NCBI RefSeq assembly: GCF_009796765.1
Contig: NZ_CP047023.1
Span: 1,533,501-1,597,500, forward strand
From: Paraglaciecola sp. L3A3
GTDB taxonomy: Bacteria; Pseudomonadota; Gammaproteobacteria; Enterobacterales; Alteromonadaceae
Reading direction: 5' to 3'
DNA: 64,000 bases
Positions 53,200-62,481 of the stretch are shown one piece after another. A program made the translations under genes and the position numbers. Under the pieces are notes generated by a model. The model was not told the DNA's origin. It was given only the letters and a program-made list of their open reading frames with translations, and searched no databases. Position 1 is the stretch's first letter. Each line of letters opens with the position of its first letter.

Positions 53200-53894
53200 A
53201 TTTAGCGGTTATTCCTGCCAGAGGTGGCAGTAAAAGGATCCCTAGAAAAAACATCAAACCTTTTGCTGGTAAACCACTTATTGCCTATTCCATTGAAGCG
53301 GCGATTGCCTCTGGTGAGTTTGAAAAAATAATAGTGTCAACAGATAGTGAACAAATCGCAGAAGTGGCGCTTGAGTATGGCGCAGAGGTGCCTTTTTTGC
53401 GTCCGCCTGATTTGTCTGATGATTTTGTGGGCACTACACCTGTCACTCGTCATGCCATTGAATATTGCCAGCAGTTTTTGTTTGAGCCTGAATTTTGTTG
53501 TTGTATTTACGCTACAGCGCCTTTTTTAACTGCAGAATATTTAAGTTTAGGCCTTGAGCAGCTTAAACAAAATAAACAGAATAAATTTGCCTTTTCGGTA
53601 ACCAGTTTTCCATTTCCAGTACAAAGAGCCCTGAAAAAACAAGGTTTGGGCGTGGCGGCTATGTATCCCGAGAATATAGCTAAACGTTCGCAAGATTTAG
53701 AAGAAGCCTACCATGATGCAGGACAATTCTACTGGGGAACTACAGCTGCATATTTACAAAAAGATAAAATTTTTAGTGAGTACAGTATGCCGATTATTTT
53801 ACCTAGGCATTTGGTGCAAGATATTGATACTCCAGAAGATTGGTTTAGAGCTGAGTTAATGTATAAGGCTTATATTAAGAGAGATAATGGATAA
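53196..53894 (+). CDS. pseF: PseF, CMP-pseudaminic acid cytidylyltransferase
   Basis: Activates the nonulosonic acid with CTP. 232 residues; the CMP-sugar synthetase signature IPARGGSKRIPRKNIKPFAGKPLI lies at residues 5-28, and QDIDTPEDW near the C-terminus. GTG start at 53196, overlapping the pseC stop (GTGA). Confidence 0.95.
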   Translation: MNLAVIPARGGSKRIPRKNIKPFAGKPLIAYSIEAAIASGEFEKIIVSTDSEQIAEVALEYGAEVPFLRPPDLSDDFVGTTPVTRHAIEYCQQFLFEPEFCCCIYATAPFLTAEYLSLGLEQLKQNKQNKFAFSVTSFPFPVQRALKKQGLGVAAMYPENIAKRSQDLEEAYHDAGQFYWGTTAAYLQKDKIFSEYSMPIILPRHLVQDIDTPEDWFRAELMYKAYIKRDNG

Positions 53895-54963
53895 TTCAAT
53901 GACAGACGATCCTAGCAATAAAAATAAAATTTTAATTATCCGCATGTTAACTTCTGCTGATGTGTGTGCCATTGGTTTACCCGCGATTCGTTTTTTTCAG
54001 GAAAAATTACCCGATTCAGAAATTCACTTTTTAACCTTTAATGATATTGCTAAAGTGATTACTGCGTCTGAGCCTAGAGTGCAAGTACATACTTTAGCTG
54101 CAGAACAATGGCCTGATGATTTTTTCCAAGCAATGGAGTCTTTCCTAGGATTGGCTGAAGATATTATTGGTCAAGAATATTCACAAATTATCAATTTAGA
54201 TACTGCCTTTATGCCGTGTTTTTTGACTCGCTTTTTAAAAGATGCCGGCGAGCCTGTTGTCGGTAATTTTATCAGTATGTCTATTCAATATTTATTAACT
54301 AAAGTGCAAGAGCAAACTCTAGAGCCTGAATATGTCAATCTTGCCAGTGCCTATTTAGAAAGTAGCTTTATTGGTATGTATCAATGGATGACACCTTGGT
54401 GGCAGTCAATTAACTTGCCGGATGGTGGTTATCCTGAATTTTACCTTAAGCAATGTTGCGGGTTTGATATTGCCGAGTTACAACAATCAATAGTAGTTAG
54501 TCCTGATAAACGTTTAGCTAAAAAGGCAAAAACAAGTAAAGTGATTGGACTATGTTTAGAACACTCAGAAGATGGCTTTTTATATCCTTACACTCATGAA
54601 CTTAAAAAGTTGTTACAGCAACAAGGTTTTGAAGTTTGGTCTGGTAGTGAAAGTGACGGTAATCCAAGTACCTTGCTTAAAATGATGGCCGCCAGTGACT
54701 TAGTGGTATGCAAATCGAATGGTGATAGATGGTATGCCCAAGCTGTTGATTGTCCAGTATTATTGATTACTGGGGCCAGCGAACCAGCAATTTTGATGCC
54801 CGACTTTGCCACCGATAAACTTGAGCTTTGCCCTAAACATGGTGTGCAATATACAGAAATGTTAACTGAAAAGTTGCTGTGTAATTGTGATAAAGCAGAA
54901 GATTTAACTGAAAGTATCACCTCAATATTTGAACATCTTGCAGAAGAGCAAAGTCATGGCTGA
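53887..54963 (+). CDS. Glycosyltransferase family 9-like protein
   Basis: 358 residues with a GT-B heptosyltransferase-like N-terminus (ILIIRMLTSADVCAIGLPAIRFFQEKLPDSEIHFLTF) and a C-terminal nucleotide-sugar-binding region with MMAASDLVVCKSNGDRWYAQAVDCPVLLITGASEPAI, where the first usual GDS/T motif of heptosyltransferases is replaced by CKSNGD. Embedded between pseF and pseI with overlaps on both sides (8 bp each), so it likely acts on the same glycan, perhaps in transfer to flagellin. Acceptor unknown. Confidence 0.8.
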   Translation: MDNSMTDDPSNKNKILIIRMLTSADVCAIGLPAIRFFQEKLPDSEIHFLTFNDIAKVITASEPRVQVHTLAAEQWPDDFFQAMESFLGLAEDIIGQEYSQIINLDTAFMPCFLTRFLKDAGEPVVGNFISMSIQYLLTKVQEQTLEPEYVNLASAYLESSFIGMYQWMTPWWQSINLPDGGYPEFYLKQCCGFDIAELQQSIVVSPDKRLAKKAKTSKVIGLCLEHSEDGFLYPYTHELKKLLQQQGFEVWSGSESDGNPSTLLKMMAASDLVVCKSNGDRWYAQAVDCPVLLITGASEPAILMPDFATDKLELCPKHGVQYTEMLTEKLLCNCDKAEDLTESITSIFEHLAEEQSHG

Positions 54964-56008
54964 TATTCGGATCGGTGATAGGTTAATTGGCGTTGAGCAT
55001 CCACCTTTTGTTATTGCTGAATTAAGTGGTAATCATAACCAACAATTAGATTTAGCTATGGCTATGATCGAACAAGCCGCTAGGGCAGGGGCTCATGCTA
55101 TTAAATTGCAAACATTTACCGCTGATAGCATGACCTTAGATGTCGATAACGAACATTTTGTGATCCAAGAAAAAGATAGTCTTTGGTACGGTGAATCATT
55201 ACATGCTTTGTATCAAAAAGCGGCCACACCCTACGAGTGGCACAAGCCTTTGTTCGATAAAGCTAAGTCTTTAGGTATGTTAGCTTTTAGCTCGCCTTTT
55301 GATGCACAAGCTGTGGATTTTCTGGATGAGTTAGATGTTCCTTGTTTTAAAATCGCCTCCTTTGAGTTAACTGATTTACCTTTGATCAAAAAAGCCGCAT
55401 CGAAAAACAAACCTCTAATCATGTCTACCGGCATGGCAAGTTTAACTGAAATAGAACAAGCTGTTACTACGGCCAAAAATGCCGGTTGCCAAGATATTAT
55501 CTTATTAAAATGTACCAGTACCTATCCTGCACAGCCCACTAATACTAACTTAGCTACGATTGCTAATATGCAGCAGACTTTTGACTGCCAAGTTGGTTTG
55601 TCTGATCACACTGCTGGCATAGGTGTTTCGGTGGCGGCGGTAGTCCTAGGTGCTACTGTGATTGAAAAACACTTTGTATTAGATAGAAGTGCTGGTGGAG
55701 TGGATGCCGCATTTTCTTTAGAGCCAGATGAGTTCAAGTCTTTAGTCACAGAAACCGAAAGAGCCCATCAAGCTTTAGGGCGAGTGAAGTACGGCGGCAC
55801 ACCAGCGGAAGATAAATCGAAACAATATCGTCGCTCAATTTACATCAGTAAAGATGTTCAGCAAGGTGATGAATTAAACGCAAACAATATGCGTATAGTT
55901 CGTCCCGCTTTTGGCTTAGCGCCAAAAAATTGGGATAAGGTATTGGGAAAAGTGGCTAAACGTCACTTACCCAAAGGCACAGCTCTTGATTGGTCTATGT
56001 TCGAATGA
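54956..56008 (+). CDS. pseI: PseI, pseudaminic acid synthase
   Basis: Condenses the 2,4-diacetamido sugar with phosphoenolpyruvate. 350 residues: NeuB-type TIM barrel (PFVIAELSGNHNQQLDLAMAMIEQAARAGAHAIKLQTF, GLSDHTAGIGVSVAAVVLGATVIEKHFVLDRSAGGVDAAFS) and a C-terminal SAF antifreeze-like domain (RRSIYISKDVQQGDELNANNMRIVRP). GVDAAFSLEPDEF is more PseI- than NeuB-like. ATG 54956 overlaps the preceding stop; an upstream start at 54929 is unlikely. Confidence 0.95.
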   Translation: MADIRIGDRLIGVEHPPFVIAELSGNHNQQLDLAMAMIEQAARAGAHAIKLQTFTADSMTLDVDNEHFVIQEKDSLWYGESLHALYQKAATPYEWHKPLFDKAKSLGMLAFSSPFDAQAVDFLDELDVPCFKIASFELTDLPLIKKAASKNKPLIMSTGMASLTEIEQAVTTAKNAGCQDIILLKCTSTYPAQPTNTNLATIANMQQTFDCQVGLSDHTAGIGVSVAAVVLGATVIEKHFVLDRSAGGVDAAFSLEPDEFKSLVTETERAHQALGRVKYGGTPAEDKSKQYRRSIYISKDVQQGDELNANNMRIVRPAFGLAPKNWDKVLGKVAKRHLPKGTALDWSMFE

Positions 56009-56054
56009 TTGTTGTGCAAAATTTCTTTGTAAAAAAGTAGTTGAGTCATTGCTG

Positions 56055-57095
56055 ATGCGTATAGTATTTCGAGTCGAAGGTTCTCCGCAAATAGGCTTAG
56101 GCCATGTTATGCGTTGTATGGCGCTAGCCCAAAGCCTAACTGATAAGCAGCATGACGTTTTTTCTATCATGTCGAAACAATCACAACTATTTTGTCAAAG
56201 TAGAGCTGATTGGCCTGGACAAATTATACCCTTAGATATTTTGGAACATCGCAATGAAGCTGAGTATGTTAAACAGCAAGTTATTGATTTAGCGGCTGAT
56301 TGGTTGTTCTTAGACGGTTATCAATTCGATCAAACATATCGACAATACTTGTGTAGCGAACATTATCAGTTTGCTATTTTTGATGATATTAATAATACGG
56401 GTAACTTATTCGCTGATCTTGTGATTAACGGTGCTGATAATGCACAGCAGTTAGATTATCAAACAACGGCAGCCCAAGCTGAATTAGCTATCGGCAGTGA
56501 TTATCAAGTGTTAAGACAAGAGTTTTTAAACTTGAGTGACAGACAGTGGCCTAGACGTAAAACTCTGACTTTGGTGTTTGGTGGTAGCGACACTTACAAT
56601 ATGACTTTGCTGACTTTACAAGCTTTAGCCAAAAAACATGCTGCGGTGGTTATTCCTATAATCGTGATCACAGGTGCGGCTTATACAAAACTAAATGAGC
56701 TGAATGAATTTTTATCCACTAGCGATTTAAATATTACTCACCTACATGATTGTCAAAATATGGCCTCAGTATTAGCGAATTCAAGACTCGCAGTGTCGGC
56801 GGCAGGTGGCAGTCAATTTGAGTTATTAGCCTGTGCCACGCCTGCTATTTTATTGGTAGTGGCAGACAATCAAAAGCTGGCTAGCCAACAAGTGGTAAAG
56901 CAAGGTTGGTGTCAGGTACTAATTAATCAACAAACCACAGCTGAGCAATTAGTGAATCATTGTTTAGCCTTGTGGCAACAACCCAAGTTGTTAGAGTCTA
57001 TGCATCAAAAAGCCTTACAACAGCCGGTGAAAGATGGGGCTCAAGCTATCGTTTGTTTGATGACTAGATTATCTCATTTAGAGAAAAACAGATGA
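56055..57095 (+). CDS. pseG: PseG, UDP-sugar hydrolase
   Basis: Releases UDP from UDP-2,4-diacetamido-2,4,6-trideoxy-altropyranose. 346 residues of the MurG-like GT-B fold with the catalytic segment GSPQIGLGHVMRCMALAQSL and the C-terminal AVSAAGGSQFELLACATPAILLVVADNQ. ATG 56055 is chosen from the start MRIVFRVEGSPQIGLGH; the frame runs upstream to 55986 into pseI. Overlaps the next gene by 4 bp. Confidence 0.93.
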   Translation: MRIVFRVEGSPQIGLGHVMRCMALAQSLTDKQHDVFSIMSKQSQLFCQSRADWPGQIIPLDILEHRNEAEYVKQQVIDLAADWLFLDGYQFDQTYRQYLCSEHYQFAIFDDINNTGNLFADLVINGADNAQQLDYQTTAAQAELAIGSDYQVLRQEFLNLSDRQWPRRKTLTLVFGGSDTYNMTLLTLQALAKKHAAVVIPIIVITGAAYTKLNELNEFLSTSDLNITHLHDCQNMASVLANSRLAVSAAGGSQFELLACATPAILLVVADNQKLASQQVVKQGWCQVLINQQTTAEQLVNHCLALWQQPKLLESMHQKALQQPVKDGAQAIVCLMTRLSHLEKNR

Positions 57096-57676
57096 TAAAA
57101 ACAGGCCTACCCAGTCATGAATTTAAACCACTAACAGAACAAGAGCTAAAGTTGGTTTGGCAATGGCGTAATAGCCCCCGAATTCAGCAAAATATGCACA
57201 ATAACCAAATGGTTAAATGGCAAGCTCATTGCAACTGGTTTAAAGGTTTACAAAAAGATAGCAGTCGTCAGTTTTATATTTTGTGGCAGAATCAAAGGCC
57301 TATAGGCGTGCTGAATTTTTCAGGGGTAGACACAGCAACCCCCGAGTGGGGCTGTTATTTAGGTGAAACTAACGTATGGCCTGGCAGTGGTATTGTTTTA
57401 GAACTCGCCGCTTTAGATTATATCGCCAGCCATAAACAATATACCCATTTACTGGCGCAAGTATTGTCCTTTAATACAGCGGCTAATAAAATGCATAAAA
57501 TTTTTGAATATAAACAAGTTAGCCAACAGGCAGGGGCTGAGCGTGATGGGCAAAAATTTGATATATTATTTTATCGTTACGAACTTAAACAATGGCTGGT
57601 AAAGCGTGAGACTATTCTCACTAAGTTACCTAAAAATATTCGTTTGCTGGCCGCACACATACAATTTTTACAGTAG
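57092..57676 (+). CDS. pseH: PseH-like GNAT N-acyltransferase
   Basis: Acetyl-CoA-dependent N-acylation of the 4-amino sugar. 194 residues; GNAT pattern LVWQWRNSPRIQQNMHNNQMVKWQAHCNWF, PIGVLNFSGVD, ATPEWGCYLGE and SGIVLELAALDYIA. In this cluster an acyl carrier protein follows directly, so an acyl-ACP or unusual acyl-CoA donor instead of acetyl-CoA is possible. Confidence 0.88.
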   Translation: MIKTGLPSHEFKPLTEQELKLVWQWRNSPRIQQNMHNNQMVKWQAHCNWFKGLQKDSSRQFYILWQNQRPIGVLNFSGVDTATPEWGCYLGETNVWPGSGIVLELAALDYIASHKQYTHLLAQVLSFNTAANKMHKIFEYKQVSQQAGAERDGQKFDILFYRYELKQWLVKRETILTKLPKNIRLLAAHIQFLQ

Positions 57677-57684
57677 GGATCATC

Positions 57685-57939
57685 TTGAATTTAGAACAAC
57701 AAATAAAAGAAACAATGCAACAGGTAGCTGAATTAGGGGATTGTCAGCTAATTGAACCTATTGAAGGTAATACCTTGTTGTTGGAATGTGGTTTAGATTC
57801 CTTAGGATATGCCATGTTAGTGGCTCAACTTGAAGAAGATTTAGGTTACGACCCATTTACTGAATTAGCCATTGAAACCTATCCCAGTACTTTTTCTGAG
57901 TTTTTAGCTATTTATCAACAATGTGCCAGTAAAAGATAG
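57685..57939 (+). CDS. Acyl carrier protein
   Basis: 84 residues with a phosphopantetheine-attachment serine in LECGLDSLGYAMLVAQLEEDLGYDP (about residues 33-57). The start is TTG at 57685 with a GGGATCA leader, only 9 bp after pseH. A dedicated ACP separate from fatty-acid synthesis, acting with the ligase and reductase that follow. Confidence 0.88.
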   Translation: MNLEQQIKETMQQVAELGDCQLIEPIEGNTLLLECGLDSLGYAMLVAQLEEDLGYDPFTELAIETYPSTFSEFLAIYQQCASKR

Positions 57940-57944
57940 TTTAT

Positions 57945-59255
57945 ATGGCAAACTTGATGGCTCAATTAGCGATAGAGTCGGCCAAAGGACAAACTTTTTG
58001 GGCCGATAAGCAGGTGTCGGTAGCTGATTTAGTGGCTAAAGCTCAGCAAGTTAGATTAGAACAGCCACAACTTTGTGGGCAAAAAGTGCTGTTAACTTAT
58101 CGTCAGCTAGAAGAATTTTTAGTGGGTTTAATTGCCTTTGATGGTTGGTGTACTGAAATGTATTTATGCCCGCCAGATGTAACAAGCCGCCCTGAAGATG
58201 GTGTGCAAGGCTGGTCTTTCAATGAATTAACAGCAGACCAGATAACAACAAGTGCCCAGCAAAATAATGTCGATATAGAAAGCCAACAAACTCTTTGGTA
58301 TATAGCTACATCAGGCACCACAGGTGAGCCTAAATGGTTTGCACATACTTTCAATTCTTTAACCGCACAGACTAAACACAGTACAAATTTGCAGACATTA
58401 TGTTGGGCTTTAATGTATCAATGCTTTCGTTTTGCTGGCTTACAAGTGGTATTACAAGCTCTGCTCAGTGGTGCAGATTTAGTGGATGTCACAGCTTACG
58501 AGCCTTTAAGTCAGTTAGCATTAATGCAAAAAAACAAGGTTACTGCTGTATCGGCTACACCTAGTTTATGGCGACAACTCTTGATGACTAAGCAATTATC
58601 ACAACTGAGTTTAAGTCATATCACCTTAGGCGGTGAAATTGTTGACCAAAGCTTGTTAGAGCAGCTGACTCGCCTATTTCCTCAGGCACGCATTCGTCAT
58701 ATTTATGCCTCTACCGAAGCAGGCGTGGGCTTTGTGGTAAGTGATGGTAAGGCTGGATTTCCGCTAAGTTGGCTGAATAATAGCGATTTATCTGTGGCGC
58801 TAAAAATATCTGATGAACAACATTTACTTGTGAAACCCAAAGAGCAGAGTTCAACTCTATCGACTATTAAGGTGGATGAACAAGGTTTTATGGATACACA
58901 AGATAGAGTGGAAGTGATTAATGACCGAGTGCTATTTTTAGGCCGAGCAACCGGCACCATTAATGTGGGTGGCAATAAAGTGCATCCAGAAAAAGTGGAA
59001 CAAGTATTGTTGAGCTGTGAAGGCATTAGCCAAGCTCGAGTGTATGCTAAAAAAAGTCCGTTAATGGGCGAGTTAGTGGTGGCAGATATTGTGTTATTTG
59101 ATAACTCAGATATGGCTAGGCTAGATGCTGTTAGTATTAAAAGGCAGGTGATTAATGATTGCAAAAATCAATTGCAACGTTTTGAAATTCCTACCAAAAT
59201 CACTGTGGTTGAGATTATAGATCATAACTTAAGTGGTAAACTTAATCGAAAGTAA
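57945..59255 (+). CDS. AMP-forming acyl-CoA/ACP ligase
   Basis: ANL-superfamily adenylating enzyme of 436 residues (short for the family, about 500). Motifs: P-loop ATSGTTGEPKWFAHTF (about 121-136), ASTEAGVGF, DRVEVINDRVLFLGRATGTINVGGNKVHPEKVEQ and the C-terminal SGKLNRK lysine. Placed between an ACP and a ketoreductase, so it probably loads a short acyl or hydroxyacyl group on the ACP; substrate unknown. Confidence 0.9.
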   Translation: MANLMAQLAIESAKGQTFWADKQVSVADLVAKAQQVRLEQPQLCGQKVLLTYRQLEEFLVGLIAFDGWCTEMYLCPPDVTSRPEDGVQGWSFNELTADQITTSAQQNNVDIESQQTLWYIATSGTTGEPKWFAHTFNSLTAQTKHSTNLQTLCWALMYQCFRFAGLQVVLQALLSGADLVDVTAYEPLSQLALMQKNKVTAVSATPSLWRQLLMTKQLSQLSLSHITLGGEIVDQSLLEQLTRLFPQARIRHIYASTEAGVGFVVSDGKAGFPLSWLNNSDLSVALKISDEQHLLVKPKEQSSTLSTIKVDEQGFMDTQDRVEVINDRVLFLGRATGTINVGGNKVHPEKVEQVLLSCEGISQARVYAKKSPLMGELVVADIVLFDNSDMARLDAVSIKRQVINDCKNQLQRFEIPTKITVVEIIDHNLSGKLNRK

Positions 59256-59271
59256 AACAGGAAGTAAAAGC

Positions 59272-59997
59272 ATGACTGATTATGTGATAGTCACAGGTGC
59301 AAGCAAAGGCTTGGGCTTAGCGATTTGTAAACAAGCCTTAACTGCTGGTTATGCTGTGGTGGCTATCGCCAGAACTTTCACTGATGAGTTACAAAGCCTG
59401 ACCGAATCGACGCCAGAGCAGTGTCATTATATACAAGCCGACTTGGCTGATTTAGATTATATCCCCGTACTTTGCCGACAAATTATCCAACAATTCGGTA
59501 GACCTTATGGCTTAGTTAATAATGCCGCTGTAGGGCACGACGGCGTTTTAGCGACTATGCCAAATAACGAAATAGACAATGTGATGCGTTTAAATGTGCA
59601 ATCGCCTATGTTATTGAGCAAGTATTTATTGCGCTCTATGTTACTTAATCGAACCGGGCGAATTATCAATATTTCATCGATTATTGCTAAAACGGGATTT
59701 AACGGGTTAAGTGTTTATGCCGCGAGTAAAGCGGCTCTTGAAGGGTTTACTAAGTCGTTAGCCAGAGAAGTAGGCAAAGCCGGTATTACAGTCAATTGTG
59801 TGGCCCCCGGTTATATGCAAACTGATATGACAGATAGCCTACAAGGTGACAAACTGGCGACCATTAAACGCCGTAGTCCTTTGGGGAAATTAGCCACAGT
59901 AGAAGATGCCGCTGCCATGGTAGTCTTTTTGTTGAGTGATAAAGCATCGTCAATTACCGGTACAGTGATGACAGTCGATGCCGGAAGCACTGCTTAG
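59272..59997 (+). CDS. SDR oxidoreductase (FabG-like)
   Basis: 241 residues of the classical SDR family: VTGASKGLGLAI (about 5-16), NNAAVGHDG, catalytic ISSI and YAASKAALEGFTKSLA, and GYMQTDMTDSL. Likely reduces a 3-ketoacyl-ACP to 3-hydroxyacyl-ACP. ATG 59272 has CAGGAAG upstream; the frame opens earlier at 59233, inside the ligase gene, and is not used. Confidence 0.92.
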   Translation: MTDYVIVTGASKGLGLAICKQALTAGYAVVAIARTFTDELQSLTESTPEQCHYIQADLADLDYIPVLCRQIIQQFGRPYGLVNNAAVGHDGVLATMPNNEIDNVMRLNVQSPMLLSKYLLRSMLLNRTGRIINISSIIAKTGFNGLSVYAASKAALEGFTKSLAREVGKAGITVNCVAPGYMQTDMTDSLQGDKLATIKRRSPLGKLATVEDAAAMVVFLLSDKASSITGTVMTVDAGSTA

Positions 59998-60086
59998 GTC
60001 GCTTGTTAGATTAAAGTCAAAACAGTACTAGCCGATAATTAATTATGCTTAAAGCTAGAGCCGCCTTATCTTAAAAGGAAGAACAT

Positions 60087-60992
60087 ATGCAGAGTACGCT
60101 TAATCGAGGGACAAAAGTTGTAATATTTGGCGCAAGTTTGTCTGGTCGTTCTGCATTGTCTGCTATATCTGAACACTATGATGTTTTGGCATTTGTTGAT
60201 AATGATAGTAAAAAATATGGCACTAACATTTCCAGTATCCCCATTATTTCTCCTACAGATATCGCAGGGCTGAAGCCCGATAAAATTTTGATTGCTAGTG
60301 AGTTTTTTGAACAAATACAAAGCCAGTTAAAACAGTTAGTTCCGCATATAGAGGTTGAAGTATTACCCGCACGACAGATTAAACCGATACAGCTTAAAAA
60401 CTCTCATAGGCAGGGGCAAACCGCAGTAGACTTGTTATTAATGCTATCTGAAAATTTAAAAACACATGAGGTGCCTCATTATATTGATGCCGGTACTTTA
60501 CTGGGGGTGTATAGAGACAATGCACTTATCCCGTGGGATGACGACCTAGATTTTTCCATTGATGCAAATTATTTGGATATCAGTATAAAGGTGATTGAAC
60601 AACAATTACCCAAATTGCTTGCATTAACTGGCGTGACTTGGACTTTAAACAAATATGTCAATCAGCAAGCTTTTGGAGCTGTGTCGATCGGTGCTATTCG
60701 TGCCCTTAAATTATTGCCTGATGATGACTCTGGGGCTTTTCCTGGCATCGACTTTTTTGTTAAATATATCCAGGGAGAATATATGGACTATTGTTTAGCT
60801 TCCCGCGGTTTTCGGATGCCAGCTAAACATTTTAGTGATCTTCAAAGCCATTCATTTTCTGGTGGTACAGTCTCTTTACCTAGCAATGTTGCAGCGTATT
60901 TACAAAGTCACTATGGTGAATGGCAAGTCCCGCAAAAAGATTGGTCATTAAGTGACGTTAAATCTGCAACTGTATTTACCGCTGAGAGTTAA
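60087..60992 (+). CDS. Rossmann-LicD fusion, putative phosphotransferase
   Basis: 301 residues with two parts. The first 90 residues are a Rossmann-like domain (VVIFGASLSGRSALSAISEHYDVLAFVDNDSKKYG), as at the N-terminus of many sugar-modifying enzymes. Residues 100-300 are LicD-like with the metal/nucleotide motif VPHYIDAGTLLGVYRDN and IPWDDDLDFSI (DxDxD-type Asp cluster). LicD proteins transfer phosphocholine or similar phosphoesters to glycans. With the TagD-like gene next to it the donor could be CDP-glycerol. Confidence 0.82.
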   Translation: MQSTLNRGTKVVIFGASLSGRSALSAISEHYDVLAFVDNDSKKYGTNISSIPIISPTDIAGLKPDKILIASEFFEQIQSQLKQLVPHIEVEVLPARQIKPIQLKNSHRQGQTAVDLLLMLSENLKTHEVPHYIDAGTLLGVYRDNALIPWDDDLDFSIDANYLDISIKVIEQQLPKLLALTGVTWTLNKYVNQQAFGAVSIGAIRALKLLPDDDSGAFPGIDFFVKYIQGEYMDYCLASRGFRMPAKHFSDLQSHSFSGGTVSLPSNVAAYLQSHYGEWQVPQKDWSLSDVKSATVFTAES

Positions 60993-61451
60993 ATGAAAAC
61001 AATTATTACCTATGGCACTTTTGATTTGTTACACATTGGTCATGTGAATATGTTGGAACGCTTGGCTGAGCTTGGAGATAAATTAATTGTCGGTGTTTCT
61101 ACCGATGAGTTTAACCTTCTTAAGGGTAAACAATGTATTTATGGTTATGCAGAAAGGGCAAAAATAGTGGGGGCGCTAGGCTGTGTTGACCAAGTGATAG
61201 CAGAAGATAACTGGGCTCAAAAAGTGTCTGATATTGAGAAGTATCAAGTTGACATTTTTGGCATAGGGTCTGATTGGCAAGGTAAATTTGATGAATTAAA
61301 GTCATATTGCGAAGTGGTGTATTTACCTAGAACACCAAGCATTTCAACTACAGATTTGAAAAAAGCCCTTTCTAAAATTGATAGTGCCGCAATTCAACAA
61401 ATCAAAAGTGGGTTAGATAGTGTGTTAGATATTGTAAAGGCGTTGGAGTAA
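60993..61451 (+). CDS. TagD-like glycerol-3-phosphate cytidylyltransferase
   Basis: 152 residues: nucleotidyltransferase signature YGTFDLLHIGHVNMLERL with the HxGH motif (residues 6-23), GVSTDEFN and the C-terminal RTPSISTTDLK. Would make CDP-glycerol from glycerol 3-phosphate and CTP; another cytidylyltransferase substrate (e.g. ribitol or choline phosphate) cannot be excluded. Starts on the base after the licD-like stop, so the two are translationally coupled. Confidence 0.88.
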   Translation: MKTIITYGTFDLLHIGHVNMLERLAELGDKLIVGVSTDEFNLLKGKQCIYGYAERAKIVGALGCVDQVIAEDNWAQKVSDIEKYQVDIFGIGSDWQGKFDELKSYCEVVYLPRTPSISTTDLKKALSKIDSAAIQQIKSGLDSVLDIVKALE

Positions 61452-61458
61452 TTTAACC

Positions 61459-62481
61459 ATGAGTCGTTTTTCCTCTCGGAAAATTATTACTAATAACTCC
61501 CCAAATGATTTTCCTATCGACTTTGTCATTTTATGGGTTGATGGCAGTGATCCAGAGCATGAACGTAAAAGGTCTAAATATTTGGCCGATTTTCAGCTTG
61601 AGTCAGCAGAAAATGCCGAGCAATCGACAGATTTAAAACGTTTTATTCAACATGATGAATTAGTGTATTGTTTACGTTCAATTAAGCAGCATGCTCCCTG
61701 GTATAGGAAAATTTATCTAATCACAGATAATCAAATCCCTGAGTTTTTAGATGAAAATAGATTAGGTTTGGATCGTATTGAAATAGTGGATCATAAAGAG
61801 TTATTTCAGGGGAAAGAAGAGTTTTTACCTACCTTTAATACTCGCAGTTTAACCACAATGATGCACCATATTAAAGGTTTAAGTGAACATTTTATATATG
61901 GGAATGATGATTTTATGCTAGGTAGTTCAGTGACTAAAAGTTTCTTTTACGAAGTAGAACGACCAATTATTTATGCTGATTGGGCAAGCTTTGAAGACGA
62001 AGATACTTTGACTTTACATCTTCAAGGTATGATTAATGGTGCGCAATTAGTGGGAGGTGATAAAAAACGATTTCTTATATCGAGTCATGGATTTATCCCT
62101 TTAAAAAAGTCGATCATGAATGATTTAGCTGAAACTTATAGTCAAGAATTTAGTAAAAATATTAGATATAAATTTAGACATGAATCGCAGTTTTTGCCTG
62201 AATCATTGTTTAATCATTATACAATCAAAAGTGGTGATGGAATTTTAAAGAGTACTGAGCTTATGGTGCACTTTAGTTTCGAGCTTTGTCGTACCGGTTC
62301 GTCAGAAAAAATTGAATTTTTATTAGGACTTATCGAACAAGGTAAGCGAAAAATGTTTTGTTTGAATGAATTCCAATCTTTGTATGTGAGATTCCCACAA
62401 ATAAAAGAATATCTGACGCGAATTTGTGGTTCTGCTTTGTTGAGTGAAGTCCAGAGCGAATTAGAGAGCCGCTATGTCTAA
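61459..62481 (+). CDS. Stealth-family phosphotransferase
   Basis: 340 residues with the Stealth conserved regions: CR1 FVILWVDGSDPEHERKR, CR2 DELVYCLRSIKQHAPWYRKIYLITDNQIP and LPTFNTRSLTTMMHHIKGLSEHFIYGNDDFMLG, and a CR3-like segment later. Stealth proteins transfer hexose-1-phosphate and form phosphodiester-linked polysaccharides. Overlaps the next gene by 8 bp. Confidence 0.9.
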   Translation: MSRFSSRKIITNNSPNDFPIDFVILWVDGSDPEHERKRSKYLADFQLESAENAEQSTDLKRFIQHDELVYCLRSIKQHAPWYRKIYLITDNQIPEFLDENRLGLDRIEIVDHKELFQGKEEFLPTFNTRSLTTMMHHIKGLSEHFIYGNDDFMLGSSVTKSFFYEVERPIIYADWASFEDEDTLTLHLQGMINGAQLVGGDKKRFLISSHGFIPLKKSIMNDLAETYSQEFSKNIRYKFRHESQFLPESLFNHYTIKSGDGILKSTELMVHFSFELCRTGSSEKIEFLLGLIEQGKRKMFCLNEFQSLYVRFPQIKEYLTRICGSALLSEVQSELESRYV

